Source: Mastigias papua
Lineage: Eukaryota > Cnidaria > Scyphozoa > Rhizostomeae > Mastigiidae
Assembly (NCBI GenBank): GCA_964019165.1
Contig: OZ025277.1
Span: 7,972,889 to 8,036,888, forward strand
Length of the DNA: 64,000 nucleotides
Direction of reading: 5' to 3'
This document shows, in pieces, positions 26,146 through 36,103 of this stretch. Under the pieces are notes generated by a model, which saw nothing but the letters and a program-made list of their open reading frames with translations, was not told where the DNA came from and did no database searches. The position numbers and the translations under genes were made by a program. How positions within the stretch are numbered: position 1 is the stretch's first letter; each line of letters starts with the position of its first letter.

Positions 26146-27180
26146 TCATGGATATCTTACTTGTAGCTCATTTTCTTGCATAGTTTGCGGTTGATTAAGA
26201 AAACTATCTTCTTCTAAACCATCTTCAAGAGATTTAGCAATATCACCCATTTTGTCATTCTTAGGTATGCGTTTATAAGAACAGATGTTTCTTGTATCAT
26301 AATGTCCATTTCTCAATGCCGTAATTGTAGTTCCTTTCACTTTAACAACTCTATATGGCTTTGGATCAAAATCTGACGAAAATTTGTTTCGACGCTTCTG
26401 GCGAATTAATACAAAATCACCGATTTGAATGTCCCTTTCTTTTGCACCTGATTTTTTGTCTGCATTTTCCTTCATTTTCTCCTTTGCTTTTTCGTCATTT
26501 TCACGGCTGTCTGTATCTATCGGGCACTTATTTCCATCTATTCTGCTTGGTAATTTGGTACAAATTTCACGATTGAACAGGAGTTTGGCAGGCGAGTGTT
26601 TGGTGGTTATGTGAGGGGTTGCTCTGTAATTTAACAAAAATCGATACAATTCTCTTTTCCAATCTCTCCCTTCAATTTGCGCTGTTTGAATACCTTTTTC
26701 CAGTACTTTATTGAAATTTTCTGCTTCCGCACTCGCTTGCGGCCATAAACGAGTTATTGGAGTAAAGGATATTCCATTTTCATTCATGTAATCTCTCAAT
26801 TCTTTGCTGTTAAAGGGCGGTCCGCTATCAGTTTTGACTCTAGATGGTAGACCATGAGTTGCAAATATACGACTTAGGTGATTTATCGTAGTAAAAGCAG
26901 ATGTTGATGTTACTATGGCTATTTCAGGAAATCGGGTATATGCATCTATTACTACTAATATATATTCACCGGAGGGAAAAGGTCCACAGTGATCAAGATG
27001 TAGGGTATGCCATGGGGCAGGTGGAAGTTCGTTCATACGAAGTGGAGCAGGCTTGTTTGCATTACCGACAGCTTGACAGGGTAGACAATTGACAATCATG
27101 TTCTTTACATCTTTGTCGATACCTGGAAACCAGATTTTCTCTCGTATCAGCTGTTTGGTCTTTACAAGACCTTGATGGCC
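26146..27180 (-). CDS. pol: Gypsy-2 integrase
   Basis: Retroelement integrase that would join element cDNA to chromosomal DNA. The 317-residue open frame (27,099-26,146) contains the core catalytic triad: aspartate in LHLDHCGPF, aspartate in KTDSGPPFNS and glutamate in AEAENFNK. A C-terminal gypsy-type region follows, with VLIRQKRRNKF and then KPYRVVKVKG. The CLPC of the N-terminal zinc-binding module is at the start of the frame; the remainder of that module lies in the same frame up to an in-frame TAA at 27,181 that cuts it from RNase H. The ~145-residue tail beyond the core fits the family. It is the best-preserved gypsy domain in the window. Confidence 0.93.
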   Translation of the reverse strand, partial: GHQGLVKTKQLIREKIWFPGIDKDVKNMIVNCLPCQAVGNANKPAPLRMNELPPAPWHTLHLDHCGPFPSGEYILVVIDAYTRFPEIAIVTSTSAFTTINHLSRIFATHGLPSRVKTDSGPPFNSKELRDYMNENGISFTPITRLWPQASAEAENFNKVLEKGIQTAQIEGRDWKRELYRFLLNYRATPHITTKHSPAKLLFNREICTKLPSRIDGNKCPIDTDSRENDEKAKEKMKENADKKSGAKERDIQIGDFVLIRQKRRNKFSSDFDPKPYRVVKVKGTTITALRNGHYDTRNICSYKRIPKNDKMGDIAKSLEDGLEEDSFLNQPQTMQENELQVRYP

Positions 27181-28130
27181 TTATTGAGCTATTGAAATCA
27201 CTCTAGATCGTAATGATTGAGGAGCAATAAGACGTGAACCACGTAATATAATATTCTTGCTTTCATTTACTGTTAATTCCTCACGAATTTTTGCAAAAGA
27301 TTTTAAATCGTCTGTGTTGATACCGTTTGAGGCCGTTGAAATTGCATTCAGTTTATGCCATGAGTTTGTCTCAATGATGTCAATAAGCATTTGTAACGTT
27401 TTATCTTCAAGTGTAGCATCTTGTATCTCTTCGACAGTCAGCGCTTTCGGATTTGCGTGGTTAGCAAGAAAATTTACGTATTCTTTCACATTGTGATGTG
27501 TAGAATTCTTCGTAGGACTTTCCGATCGAATGTGTCGGGACAAAAAGTCTGAAGGGTTTTCATTTCCACTCTTGTAAGTAACATTAAAATCGTATGCATG
27601 AAGTCTTAAATACCATCGTTCTATTCGCGCCGGAGGCTTAGAATGGGGGTTGCATAGAATCATTTGTAGGGGTTTGCAATCGGTAAACAGCGTAAATTCT
27701 GCTCCATACAAATGAATGTGTAAACGTTCTATTGCCCACACAATGGCCAAAGCCTCTTTCTCAGTCTGAGAATAGCGACGTTCAACATCTGATAAGGCTC
27801 TACTAACATAAGAGACAATTTTGCGATCATCTGTATTCGGTGTCTTTGTGACATTTGTGACACAATTGCAGAGAGTCCGGTAGGCGATGCGTCAGTAAAC
27901 AAGTCAGTCTCTAGTTTTATCAAAGTAGGCAATCACAGTGTCGCTAGTTAACGCATGCTTTATTTTGTCAAACGATTCCTGTGTTTGTGAAGTCCAGCTG
28001 AAATTACTGTTTTTGCGAGTTAACGCTCGTAAGGGGGCACTTAGATCACTGAATTATGGAATAAAATTTGCACAATAAGTGGCCATGCTGAGAAAACTTC
28101 ATACGTCTTTGGCGGATTCCGGCGGAGGGG
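27181..28130 (-). pseudogene. pol: Gypsy-2 RT thumb/connection and RNase H
   Basis: Minus-strand sequence from 28,130 reads SAKDV, a stop, then SFLSMATYCANFI and DLSAPLRALTRKN, the connection region of gypsy RTs. RNase H begins at about 27,930 (LFTDASPTG with its aspartate) and continues in another frame from 27,750 (AIVWAIERLHIHLYG, FTLFTDCKPLQ, ERWYLRL, SDFLSRH). It ends at a TAA at 27,181, after which integrase continues in the same frame. At least one frameshift and two stops are present. The RT palm with the YxDD box is missing between here and 32,246. Confidence 0.88.
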
Positions 28131-28265
28131 CGGTGTGAATACACCACTTTCACAGACCGCGCACCAGAGGACTGGGCCGAGATTTGGGGTGAAAGAAATT
28201 TTGTCTTGTATACAAATACCTATGAATACGGCTGGTTGATTGTGACTATTGTTGGATATTCCGCG

Positions 28266-28410
28266 TGTCTCTCGTCGTTTTCATTTGTTATCTGCTATTA
28301 TTTGCTAATATGTGATCTGGCTGCCTTGGGAAGAGTGTTTTCTCTAAACTATTGAGTGTACTTTAGGTTTCACAGCTCACAGAAATAGATAAACTGCGGT
28401 GGCAAATAGG
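28266..28410 (+). repeat. Left terminal inverted repeat of the 3.9-kb transposon
   Basis: The outer ~80 bp pairs almost perfectly with 32,115-32,200; the next ~60 bp pairs only partly. The length fits TIR transposons more than short-TIR families. Confidence 0.88.
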
Positions 28411-28424
28411 CCTAATCGAGCAAC

Positions 28425-28669
28425 ATGGATTTGGCAACGATATCTACAAAGAAAGTTGATGAATTGAAGGACTTCTTACGTCTTCGGGGATTGAGAATTA
28501 GTGGAAAGAAGGAAGAATAAAACAGCTGAGGATGTCCAAGCAGATATACTGCAAGACATTGTTAGAAAGCTGTATGTGAATGGCAGCCATATGATTCCAG
28601 ATCCGTTCAAATTGGATCAGGGTTGGGTTAGATACTGGCCAGATACACTGTACAGGGGCAGGTTTAAGC
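28425..28669 (+). pseudogene. SAP-domain protein of the TIR transposon, 5' part
   Basis: From ATG at 28,425 the frame reads MDLATISTKKVDELKDFLRL and then RGLRISGKKEE, a good fit to the ~35-residue SAP helix-extended-helix DNA-binding motif (leucine-rich first helix, GL.. turn, SGKK before the second helix). A TAA at 28,518 follows. The next frame continues with AEDVQADILQDIVRKL and GWVRYWPDTLYRG, consistent with a one-step frameshift. At 28,670 the gene is cut by an LTR element. Divergently oriented to the transposase and placed just inside the TIR, it looks like an accessory transposon protein; its function is unknown. Confidence 0.65.
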
Positions 28670-29118
28670 TATAGGAACGTGTGTTTGTGGGTCCTATAAG
28701 CTCCAAATGTTCGATAAGTGACATCCTTCGTTGATCCATGTTGTTGACGAGGATCACATTTAACGTGCTGAGAACACGGAGGCAGAGAGAGGAGACGTTG
28801 ATGTTGACGGTACTCTGACTCTACTCTGACTAAACATTACTTTACAGGTAACATGAATATATACATAAACATTGAACAACCGAAATAAACATGATTTACG
28901 TAAAGGAAGGGTTAGGTTGTTGTTAGGAGATTGTTGAATAGATTCGTGTGGAGATGTTTGCGTGGAGAACAACAGAATAGGAATGACCAGGTGTTTGATG
29001 ACAGGAGTGACGTATGGTGATGTCCAAGGTGTACGATTAGAGAATGCGAATGAATGAAACGAAGAAAATCGGCATTGAGTGAGAATGGCCTAAGTTACAA
29101 TGTTTACGTGTCACTACA
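28670..29118 (-). repeat. TRIM-like element LTR (3' LTR on minus strand)
   Basis: It matches 29,765-30,212 throughout apart from differences in the outermost ~40 bp. Purine tract adjacent at 29,120-29,132. Confidence 0.88.
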
Positions 29119-29424
29119 AGAGCTCCCCCCTTAGAATGCAAGCGGATGAGAAGCATTCGATCCGTAAGGGAGAAAGCAATGTAGGATTGTAAACAAGGTA
29201 GGAAGAATGACATGATGAGATGACGAGATGTGAGAATAGCGTTAGTTTCCCTAGTTAGGCTAATGATAAGAAGTTACATGAAAACGTATAGGTAATAATT
29301 GAAAATACACGAATATATGAAGCGAAAATATACGAAAATAAGATGACATACATATGAAGGATTTTAGATAAATGTCCAAACATACTACAAAAATGTCAAT
29401 TTATGAGGCGGCCACGAAATGATG

Positions 29425-29665
29425 TTGCCAAGGTTTTGTGTGTTGGATGACCAAGAACCAGCGTGTCGGCGTTCGACGGTTGTGATTTGCGAGGTTTTAT
29501 GTGTTGGGTCACCAGGAACCAGAATGTCGGCGTTCGACGATTGTGTGCGAGGTTTTGTGAGTAGGATCAACCAGGAACCTGAATGTCGGCGTTCGACGAG
29601 TGCTTGCGAGGTTTTGTGAGTAGGATCAACCAGGAACCTGAATGTCGGCGTTCGACGAGTGAGTT
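29425..29665. repeat. Four-unit 59-62-bp tandem repeat in the TRIM interior
   Basis: The word tgtcggcgttcgacg recurs at about 29,464, 29,526, 29,585 and 29,644, with accompanying caggaacc and gcgaggttttgtg. Confidence 0.9.
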
Positions 29666-29764
29666 GTTTAGGCACTACAGTGAGTCGAGTGCGAGTTGCT
29701 TGCTTGCTTGCTTGTTGAAGCTGGATCAACGAAGGATTTGCGGGTCACGTCTCGCCGTCACCAT

Positions 29765-30212
29765 TATAGGAACATGAATTGTTGGGTCCTATAGACTGCA
29801 ATGTTCGATAAGTGACATCCTTCGTTGATCCATGTTGTTGACGAGGATCACATTTAACGTGCTGAGAACACGGAGGCAGAGAGAGGAGACGTTGATGTTG
29901 ACGGTACTCTGACTCTACTCTGACTAAACATTACTTTACAGGTAACATGAATATATACATAAACATTGAACAACCGAAATAAACATGATTTACGTAAAGG
30001 AAGGGTTAGGTTGTTGTTAGGAGATTGTTGAATAGATTCGTGTGGAGATGTTTGCGTGGAGAACAACAGAATAGGAATGACCAGGTGTTTGATGACAGGA
30101 GTGACGTATGGTGATGTCCAAGGTGTACGATTAGAGAATGCGAATGAATGAAACGAAGAAAATCGGCATTGAGTGAGAATGGCCTAAGTTACAATGTTTA
30201 CGTGTCACTACA
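29765..30212 (-). repeat. TRIM-like element LTR (5' LTR on minus strand)
   Basis: Partner of the LTR at 28,670. The primer-binding-like sequence lies just inside it at 29,744-29,764. Confidence 0.88.
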
Positions 30213-30690
30213 AAGCCCTAGCTTTCATCCTAATGAACTTACCAGTAATGACCATAGCCATTTTCTTGAAAAGTTGGAGTTTGATAGAGAGCACTGGCTA
30301 AAGTTGGAAAGGAACTCAGAAGAATTTTACATTAGTCCATTATGTTCCTTCAGTATTTTCATAAATTTTGAAATCAGACACTCAGCAAAGAACCATATGT
30401 AAATGTATATAACCATTTTAATGATATAACATTTCTAAAGCATACTGTACTATGCTATACTACACTATGCAATACTATACTGTACTATGCTATATTATAC
30501 TTTACGTCACTATCATGTACTATTCCATAATATGTTAAACTATTCTTATCACTTGGCTTCCTGAGCCTTAATAAAAATAAAGCCTGTTTCATCTTTTGCA
30601 CTTAACATCTAAGTTGTGAATAGTATAACGTCTTCTAGTTGGTTCTTGCTCAACTTTTAATTAATGGTGCTTGAATATTGCCTATTGCTA
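30213..30690 (+). other. TIR transposon interior right of the TRIM insertion
   Basis: A plus-strand frame to 30,402 (SFHPNELTSNDHSHFLEKL, then FDREHWLKL) may be the continuation of the SAP protein after removal of the TRIM element, but the frame does not join directly. From 30,440 to 30,500 there is a ctatac/ctatgc simple repeat. Nothing else is recognised. Confidence 0.4.
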
Positions 30691-32075
30691 CACAGCTTCA
30701 TAATGCCTTCTACTAATTGTAATGCATTTATTGGCAATGTATTTGTAACTATCTTGAATTATTTTTTTTCTATTAATGGCAAGTTCATCATGAATTCTGA
30801 AATTAGCAACACCTTCTATCTTTTCACATTCTGCTGCAGTCATTTGAGACTCTACTCTAGCCCAGGTGACATATTCAAAGAGCAATAATTATAAAATCAA
30901 CATAAGACTATGATGTAGCCATTTGGGGACATTGCAATCAAAAATTTAACTGTGTTGTGACTCTTATAATCTGACCAAGTTCATTCTGTAACATGCAAAG
31001 ACTTTGATCTTTCAATACAAAATCTCAGTGCAGTCTATTATGCATCTTGTTTTTGGGCTAACCTTTTTGGGTGCAGAAGGCAAATTTGATTGAATTGGGC
31101 CCCTTGGAAGCCAGAAAATGAGAGTATTCCCATTTAAGCTTGCCAAAATTTTGATCCATGTGGTAAATGTCTTTGAGCATACACCGTAGGAAAAACAAAA
31201 TCTATCTGCTAAATCCTCATTCAAAATGTCAAGTCTAATCCATATAAGAACCATTAGAAACTGATCTCTATGGGTCACTCTATGTTGTCTCCTAGTTAGT
31301 GAGAACTTACACTTTTATGTTGGCTTAGTTTGCTTTCCTCTCCAATATATCATTGTTGGCAGGCTAGGCTTTATACATTAAATATTAAGTTACATATAGT
31401 CACAGCTTGCAAGCCAGTGTAAAATTACATTGTAGAATCAGGTGTTCTATGCATCCATTAAAGTGGCTTCCTTGCAGATATTTCTTTTAAAACTGTATGT
31501 AATACTTTATCACATTAGCTTAAAATGTTCTGCTCTGAGTACTTCAATGTCACTCTGCAAAGCAGCACTTTGTGCTCCCATATTTAGACAGCTTATACAG
31601 GATGAATCCTCAGGAAGATGACATCCATGGAGACACTTGAATTCAGTTCTTCTACATGCTCAGTTCCTGGAAGCTCAGTTTGACAGACCAAAACTTTTCT
31701 TTGCTTTTCACTCCAGCTATGTATCTTAAACTCCAAATTGGATCTGAGTTTTCAACAGTTAGTGGTCCATCAACAAAATGCTCTGAACAAACTATATCAC
31801 TCTCACCTGGGGTCCAAGCTGTATTCCTTCCAGATACCCTTCTCATTTTACAAATCCAGGCTTTCCCGTTTCTGAGTTGAGGAGTTTACTGGGGGAGTGA
31901 TACAGTGTGGAAGGTCTTGGACAAGGGCAATGTCAATGAAACAGATCTTTATGCTCACTACAGTCCTTCTTCTTCCGCTGTTTCAATCTGTAGTTGCTAT
32001 TTCGGCAACCAATTAAAACACAGTTTCCATTGACCATAACGATACGACTGGGTAGGATTAGGCCACTATAGTGTA
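30688..32075 (-). pseudogene. THAP-DDE (DDE_Tnp_4-like) transposase, broken
   Basis: On the minus strand: a THAP zinc finger begins near 32,060 (NCVLIGCRNSNYRLK, with C-x4-C) and ends near 31,740 in VCSEHFVDG (C-x2-H) and ENSDPI. Next, 31,278-31,012 gives a helix-turn-helix (LNEDLADRFCFSYGVCSKTF) and the start of the nuclease (RCIIDCTEI, first catalytic aspartate). Finally 30,885-30,688 gives MTAAECEKIEGVANFRIHDE, resembling the family's R-I-H-V-E-R end with the catalytic glutamate. The middle of the nuclease with the second aspartate is missing, and several stops and frameshifts occur. THAP plus this nuclease type is known in PIF/Harbinger-like animal transposons. Confidence 0.75.
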
Positions 32076-32114
32076 ACTCTACTTCTGTGAGCTGTGAGCC
32101 TAAATTACTCGTAA

Positions 32115-32200
32115 AAGTTTCGAGAAAACACTCTTCCCAAGGCAGCCAGATCATATATTAGCAAATAATAGCAGATAACAAATGAAAACGACGAGAGACA
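32115..32200 (-). repeat. Right terminal inverted repeat of the 3.9-kb transposon
   Basis: Inverted partner of 28,266-28,345. Confidence 0.88.
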
Positions 32201-32245
32201 TATTATTTCACATATTTCAATTCTTTAATTCTTTATCGACGACGA

Positions 32246-33318
32246 TCGTCGACAGTAGGACTAGGATAACGCTCACGTTTGATAGCGCAGTTTGGCATAC
32301 GCATGTCCACGCATAAGCGAACAGTGCCATCTGGTTTAGGAATAATTACAACAGGAGATACCCATGGTGTGCTCGTCCCAACTGAGACTTGTTCAATGAT
32401 TCCTTGTTGTTCTAAATCGCGAAGAGTGGCGGAAACTTTCTTGCGTAAATGGAAAGGAATGCGGCGTGCAGCTTGAGCAACAGGTTGACCATTTTCATCT
32501 ATGTGCAACTTCACTTCAAAATTCTTAAGCTTACCAAGTCCACAAAATAATGAAGGGTATTTTTGCTCCAAATCATCATCTGTGACAAGTACGTTGTAAT
32601 TTTTCTGAACAGTATTGATTTCGACACGAATTAAATCAAGGGCAGAGGCAGTTTTGTAACTTAACAGAGAACCAGAATTTCCTTTCACAACATGCAAGCA
32701 AGCAGGGGTCAATTTGCGACTAGTCTCAACAACAGTTTTAAATTTGCCAAGTAATGGAAGTTGTTCATGTGAACCGTATGCAAATAATTTTGTTGATGTA
32801 CGGCCTAACTGGATTCGTGCTTTCTGATCTAACTTATGGAAAGTAACTTCATCGATAATGTCAAGAAACGCACCAGTATCAACGATCATTGTAATCGGTA
32901 TGTCGTTTATTTCGACGGTAACTTTAGGCATCTTGCTATCTGCCATTTTCTCGCATGTAAAAATGTATTCCTCCTCACCGCTGTCAGTTTGCTGATGGCT
33001 TTCCTCTTTTTCTTGAATCTGACGAATAGAGGTTGAAGGATGAGTACGCTTAGGAAATTGACGTTTATGCCGACGGGGCTGTGGCACGGTATGCGATTGA
33101 GATTTTGGACGGCCTTTGCAAACTTTTGCGAAATGTCCCGTTTTACTACACTGGCGGCATATTTCATCTGTGGCGGGGCAAGGTTTGGTTTTGTGAGGCC
33201 ACAAAAATCCACATCTGTAACACTTTTGTGACGTACGTTTCGTTACAACTTATACGGATTTTGATTCGGATTTCTCAAGGCTGACTTCAATATCTCTTGC
33301 TTGCGCTTCACTAGCTTC
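32246..33318 (-). pseudogene. gag-pol: Gypsy-2 nucleocapsid, protease and RT start
   Basis: An open frame of over 320 residues on the minus strand. It begins with zinc knuckles (a variant CYRCGFLWPHKTKPC, then canonical CRQCSKTGHFAKVC). It continues with a basic linker, an aspartic protease with intact DTG (ITMIVDTGAFLDII), and the RT entry region (LEQQGIIEQVSVGTSTPWVS, VVIIPKPDGTVRLCVDM). The frame ends after SPTVDD, where the 3.9-kb transposon region begins. Unlike Gypsy-1 the protease motif is preserved. A TAA near 33,250 separates it from upstream gag (ASEAQARDIEV). Confidence 0.9.
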
Positions 33319-34055
33319 TTAGGCTGCATTCACATTGCACAATCTTTTACTGGCGTCTTAACACAGTAGGGAACAGCGCGCGCAGCCGGCGATTATCCTG
33401 TACAGATTGGCAACTTGTTTCAAAGAGCGCGATTTATGGAGCGATGAATAAACTTTCTCATTTTCCTTTCACTGAATAGGTTCAGAAATCATTCTGTGAA
33501 CTTAAATCATGTAGGACTTGCCGAAAACTCTCAAACCGACTATCATAGAAAACCAAGGCGCGAGCAAATCGTCATACCAGGAAAATTTAACTAGGGGAAA
33601 TGAAAATACCTGCCCAAGGTAAGGATGATAAGAAAACATGCACTGGGATATTGATACATTCTACAAATAAGTTATGTTCTTGCGTTACTAGCTCCCACAG
33701 AAGAGTTTATTAGAAGAGAAATTTTGTAAGCTGAAATATTATTGTGAAAAAGCTAAGAAGTTACCGAATTACAAACCTGTATTATAAATACGGTGTACCT
33801 AGATGACCATTGTATGTTTAGTTCGACAATCAGCTAAAAAATTTCTTTATTACCATGCTTTTATAACAGCAGGTCCATGTCTATCGCGCGAGTAACTTAT
33901 CTGTCAGCTTACTAGACAGCTTTAATAGCATTAGTGCGCTCGCTACAACCCGGTGCGAAGTGCGCAATGTGAACACGACAAGGGATCAGTATAGCGGAAA
34001 TTGGCAAGCGCGTATAGTCGATAGCAAAAGATAGTGCAATGTGAACGCAGCCTAA
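33319..34055. mobile_element. 737-bp MITE in Gypsy-2 gag
   Basis: Ends ttaggctgcattcacattgc and, inverted, gcaatgtgaacgcagcctaa form ~35-bp terminal inverted repeats. Gag reading KARAL on one side and EASEAQ on the other shows that it interrupts gag. No transposase is encoded. The TTA/TAA at the ends hints at the 3-bp TWA duplication of PIF/Harbinger, but the two copies are not identical. Confidence 0.82.
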
Positions 34056-34567
34056 AGCTCTGGCTTTAGACAGTAGGTTTTCAAGCGTCAGCTTGCCTTC
34101 ACGCAATACAAAACGGCGAAGAGATTTCGACAAACAATTCTGTATAATAGTAGCCTTTAACTCCTTTTCTAAATCTCAAATTCGCAATGTGCAGCAAGCT
34201 TATGAAGACGCGTAACATATTGATCATTGGTTTCATCCATGTGCTGTTGCGCCTGGCGGGATTGAAAGATTTCAAAATCGACATTCTTTTTCGGTAAGAA
34301 ATAGGCATCGAGCTTCGCGATAGTAGTGGCATAATCTTGTGCTTCACCTTCGTCAACAGGTAATGTATCGTACAGCTCTTAAGTTTCGGCACCCGCTCGA
34401 TATAATAAAAGAGTTCGTTTTTGTGCATCATTTGTTACGTTGACGGCAAGTATGTATGTCTCAAAGCGGCGCTTCGATTTAGTCCAACGCTGGCCTAACG
34501 ATGACGGATCTGATACCGGATCAAATTGTGGAAGAGGAGAAACATCGATTCTACCTGCAGTTGCCAT
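34056..34567 (-). pseudogene. gag: Gypsy-2 gag, N-terminal part
   Basis: The start at 34,567 gives MATAGRIDVSPLPQFDPVSD, then LGQRWTKSKRRFETYILAVN, a typical Ty3/gypsy gag opening. Further pieces occur in other frames (34,431-34,099 and KSLRRFVLREGKLTLENLL at ~34,130-34,070). A stop near 34,380 and frameshifts make it inactive. The primer-binding site and 5' LTR lie directly upstream. Confidence 0.85.
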
Positions 34568-34615
34568 TTTGAGAGCAGTTCTGAGAACGAAGTACTACCG
34601 AAACAGGATTAATCA

Positions 34616-34632
34616 GAGATACCTCGTCGCCA
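34616..34632 (-). promoter_or_regulatory. Gypsy-2 primer-binding site
   Basis: TGGCGACGAGGTATCTC on the minus strand begins one base after the 5' LTR, the position and TGGYG start expected of an LTR-element tRNA primer site. Confidence 0.75.
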
Positions 34633-34633
34633 T

Positions 34634-34752
34634 TATAATATCTGATCAATGTCTTCAATACTAATCTGAAAAACTAACTACATGTGCTCTAAGCTATGCT
34701 ACTAATTTATGATAATTTATGATATGATTAAATATGGAATCAAAACATTATA
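34634..34752 (-). repeat. Gypsy-2 5' LTR (119 bp)
   Basis: Pairs with 25,831-25,950, with few differences. The outer flank is GTATC on the minus strand, against GCATC at the other end. Very short for a gypsy LTR. Confidence 0.88.
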
Positions 34753-34757
34753 GATAC

Positions 34758-35010
34758 AATCCTAAATCTTTAAATCTCCTGATCCATCTTCCCCACTCTT
34801 CGGGTTAGGAAGTAAACTTATCTAGTGTACTCACTTGGAACGACACCATCGTGATTCACAGCAAATGGGCCTGTACACTTTCTTGAGTTATACGTTTCTG
34901 TGTCACAGGCGCCTCTAAGTCGTCGCACGGATGCTTAAGACCATTCTTCCTGTGCCAGAGAATATCTTAAATCTGGAATTGAGATCCCACTCCTGTCACC
35001 ATGTTGTGTT
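34758..35010 (-). pseudogene. gag: Gypsy-1 gag 5' end, leader and LTR edge
   Basis: Minus-strand sequence from the ATG at 34,849 reads MVSFQVSTLDKFTS, a stop, then EWGRWIRRFKDLGLY. This joins in sense to the Gypsy-1 gag at 25,830 once Gypsy-2 is ignored. Upstream, TGGTGACAGGAGTGGGA (35,001-34,985) is a typical gypsy primer-binding site next to ACAACA, the likely end of the 5' LTR, most of which cannot be delimited. Confidence 0.75.
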
Positions 35011-35059
35011 ATACGTGAGTACACTTCAAGAGACAGTTAGACAACATGTGCTCCGGGTA

Positions 35060-35640
35060 TATATCTTATAGAATCTTGATACAACAACAACAACCCTATT
35101 TAACATGTAATACTAACAATATTGATAATACAACAAAACTTACCATAGGAACTGAAACCAATATAAATGTCAAGAGCAATCACAAAGCTCCAAAATACAA
35201 TCCTCTTCATCATGATTTACGTTCAAGCTATAGTCAAATGAAGTTCATTAACTGATCCCTGAGTGCTCTTGGCACTGTATGATCCTCTTCAGATTCTTTC
35301 AGTGAATTACTCAAGACAGTTTTACTTTGACAACAAAATGGAAAAGCCTTTCCTGTCTAGAATCATAAACACCACCATGCGATGCACATATTACATCTTT
35401 CGCTGCTGCAGTAAACGAGAGACAACTCCAAAATTGCATGGTACATGACAATCGGACTGTCCAGTAGACAAACTTTTCTCGCCAGTTTAATTTTGTTAGA
35501 GTTTTATTTTTTTGTTTGACCCACTGCGACAGCCAATTGTACATTGCCTTATAAAGAGAGATGTAGAATTGTAATTGGTTGATATATTGTTGATGTGAAA
35601 GTTTAAGATACTTATTATTATTAACCATGAATCGCATTAG
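35060..35640 (+). pseudogene. LINE C-terminal fragment (TTYYIF/CTYYIF family)
   Basis: In mixed frames: PLHHDLRSSYSQMKFIN, SLSALGT, LLKTVLL and IINTTMRCTYYIFRCC. The order and motifs match the plus-strand fragments at 43.24-43.79 and 53.34-53.61 kb, which end in (C/T)TY(Y/F)xxxxRNK. Heavily mutated, with several stops. Confidence 0.6.
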
Positions 35641-35749
35641 CCATGAATTAACGTCTCAAGGTTTCATCATATCTTCCATCCTTAAACTCTCCGATCATAA
35701 AACCCGTGGTCTATGTTCAACTGTACAACAGAATATGCCGAAAAATATT

Positions 35750-36103
35750 TTTTTTTAAATATTAAAATAAAATAAAAATACAATATAATACTTTGTTTGC
35801 ACCACATACAGCCGGAAAGGACTCTGAGTCATCTGGTCCCAACTGCATATGGTGCTTACTATTTAGCATATTTACATCAAAATAAGAAAAGGTCATCTCA
35901 CATCAGATGTCCCATGATTAACAATTATTTGATAAAATGACATGCTAGATGTCCAGGAAAAACAATTTAAGCATATATATTGAACATTTGAAGATGTCCA
36001 ATAATACTAGACATTTGATGTGATATGAGCTATTTACTATTCTAAACAAACCCAACGACGATAGAAAAATTAAAAATAGATAATGCGCTGCTGTTGTATG
36101 TGC
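35750..36103 (-). other. 3' UTR and tail of the 2A-bearing LINE
   Basis: Downstream of the stop at 36,104 the minus strand carries agactcagagtcctttccgg-like sequence (35,815-35,835 region) and ends near 35,750 in an A/T-rich tract (tattttattttaatattt), consistent with the element's 3' end. No gene. Confidence 0.6.

Larger units (their letters stand above)
28670..30212 (-). mobile_element. 1.54-kb LTR element without genes (TRIM-like)
   Basis: Two near-identical direct repeats of about 449 bp (28,670-29,118 and 29,765-30,212) enclose 646 bp. The 4-bp AAGC on both outer sides (28,666-28,669 and 30,213-30,216) is a target duplication. On the minus strand the LTR begins TGTAGTGACACG. It is preceded in the interior by a purine tract (AAGGGGGGAGC, 29,122-29,132), and the other LTR is followed by TGGTGACGGCGAGACGTGAC, a plausible tRNA primer site. 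There is no coding capacity, so movement would depend on proteins from another element. The interior carries four 59-62-bp repeats. Confidence 0.88.
28266..32200. mobile_element. 3.9-kb TIR DNA transposon inside Gypsy-2
   Basis: The left end (28,266-28,345, starting tgtctctcgtcgttttcatt) is repeated in inverted orientation at 32,115-32,200 with very few mismatches. Weaker matching extends to roughly 145 bp, including cacagctcacagaa. Inside are a THAP/DDE transposase on the minus strand and a SAP-like ORF on the plus strand, with a 1.54-kb LTR element inserted in the latter. The flanks show no clear target duplication, and short unassigned stretches (28,131-28,265 and 32,201-32,245) separate it from recognisable gypsy sequence, so insertion came with loss of host sequence. 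Confidence 0.85.

Noticed and set aside
29385..29729. 114-residue minus-strand ORF inside the TRIM-like element
   Set aside because: Encoded by the 59-62-bp tandem repeat; repetitive peptide with no domain.
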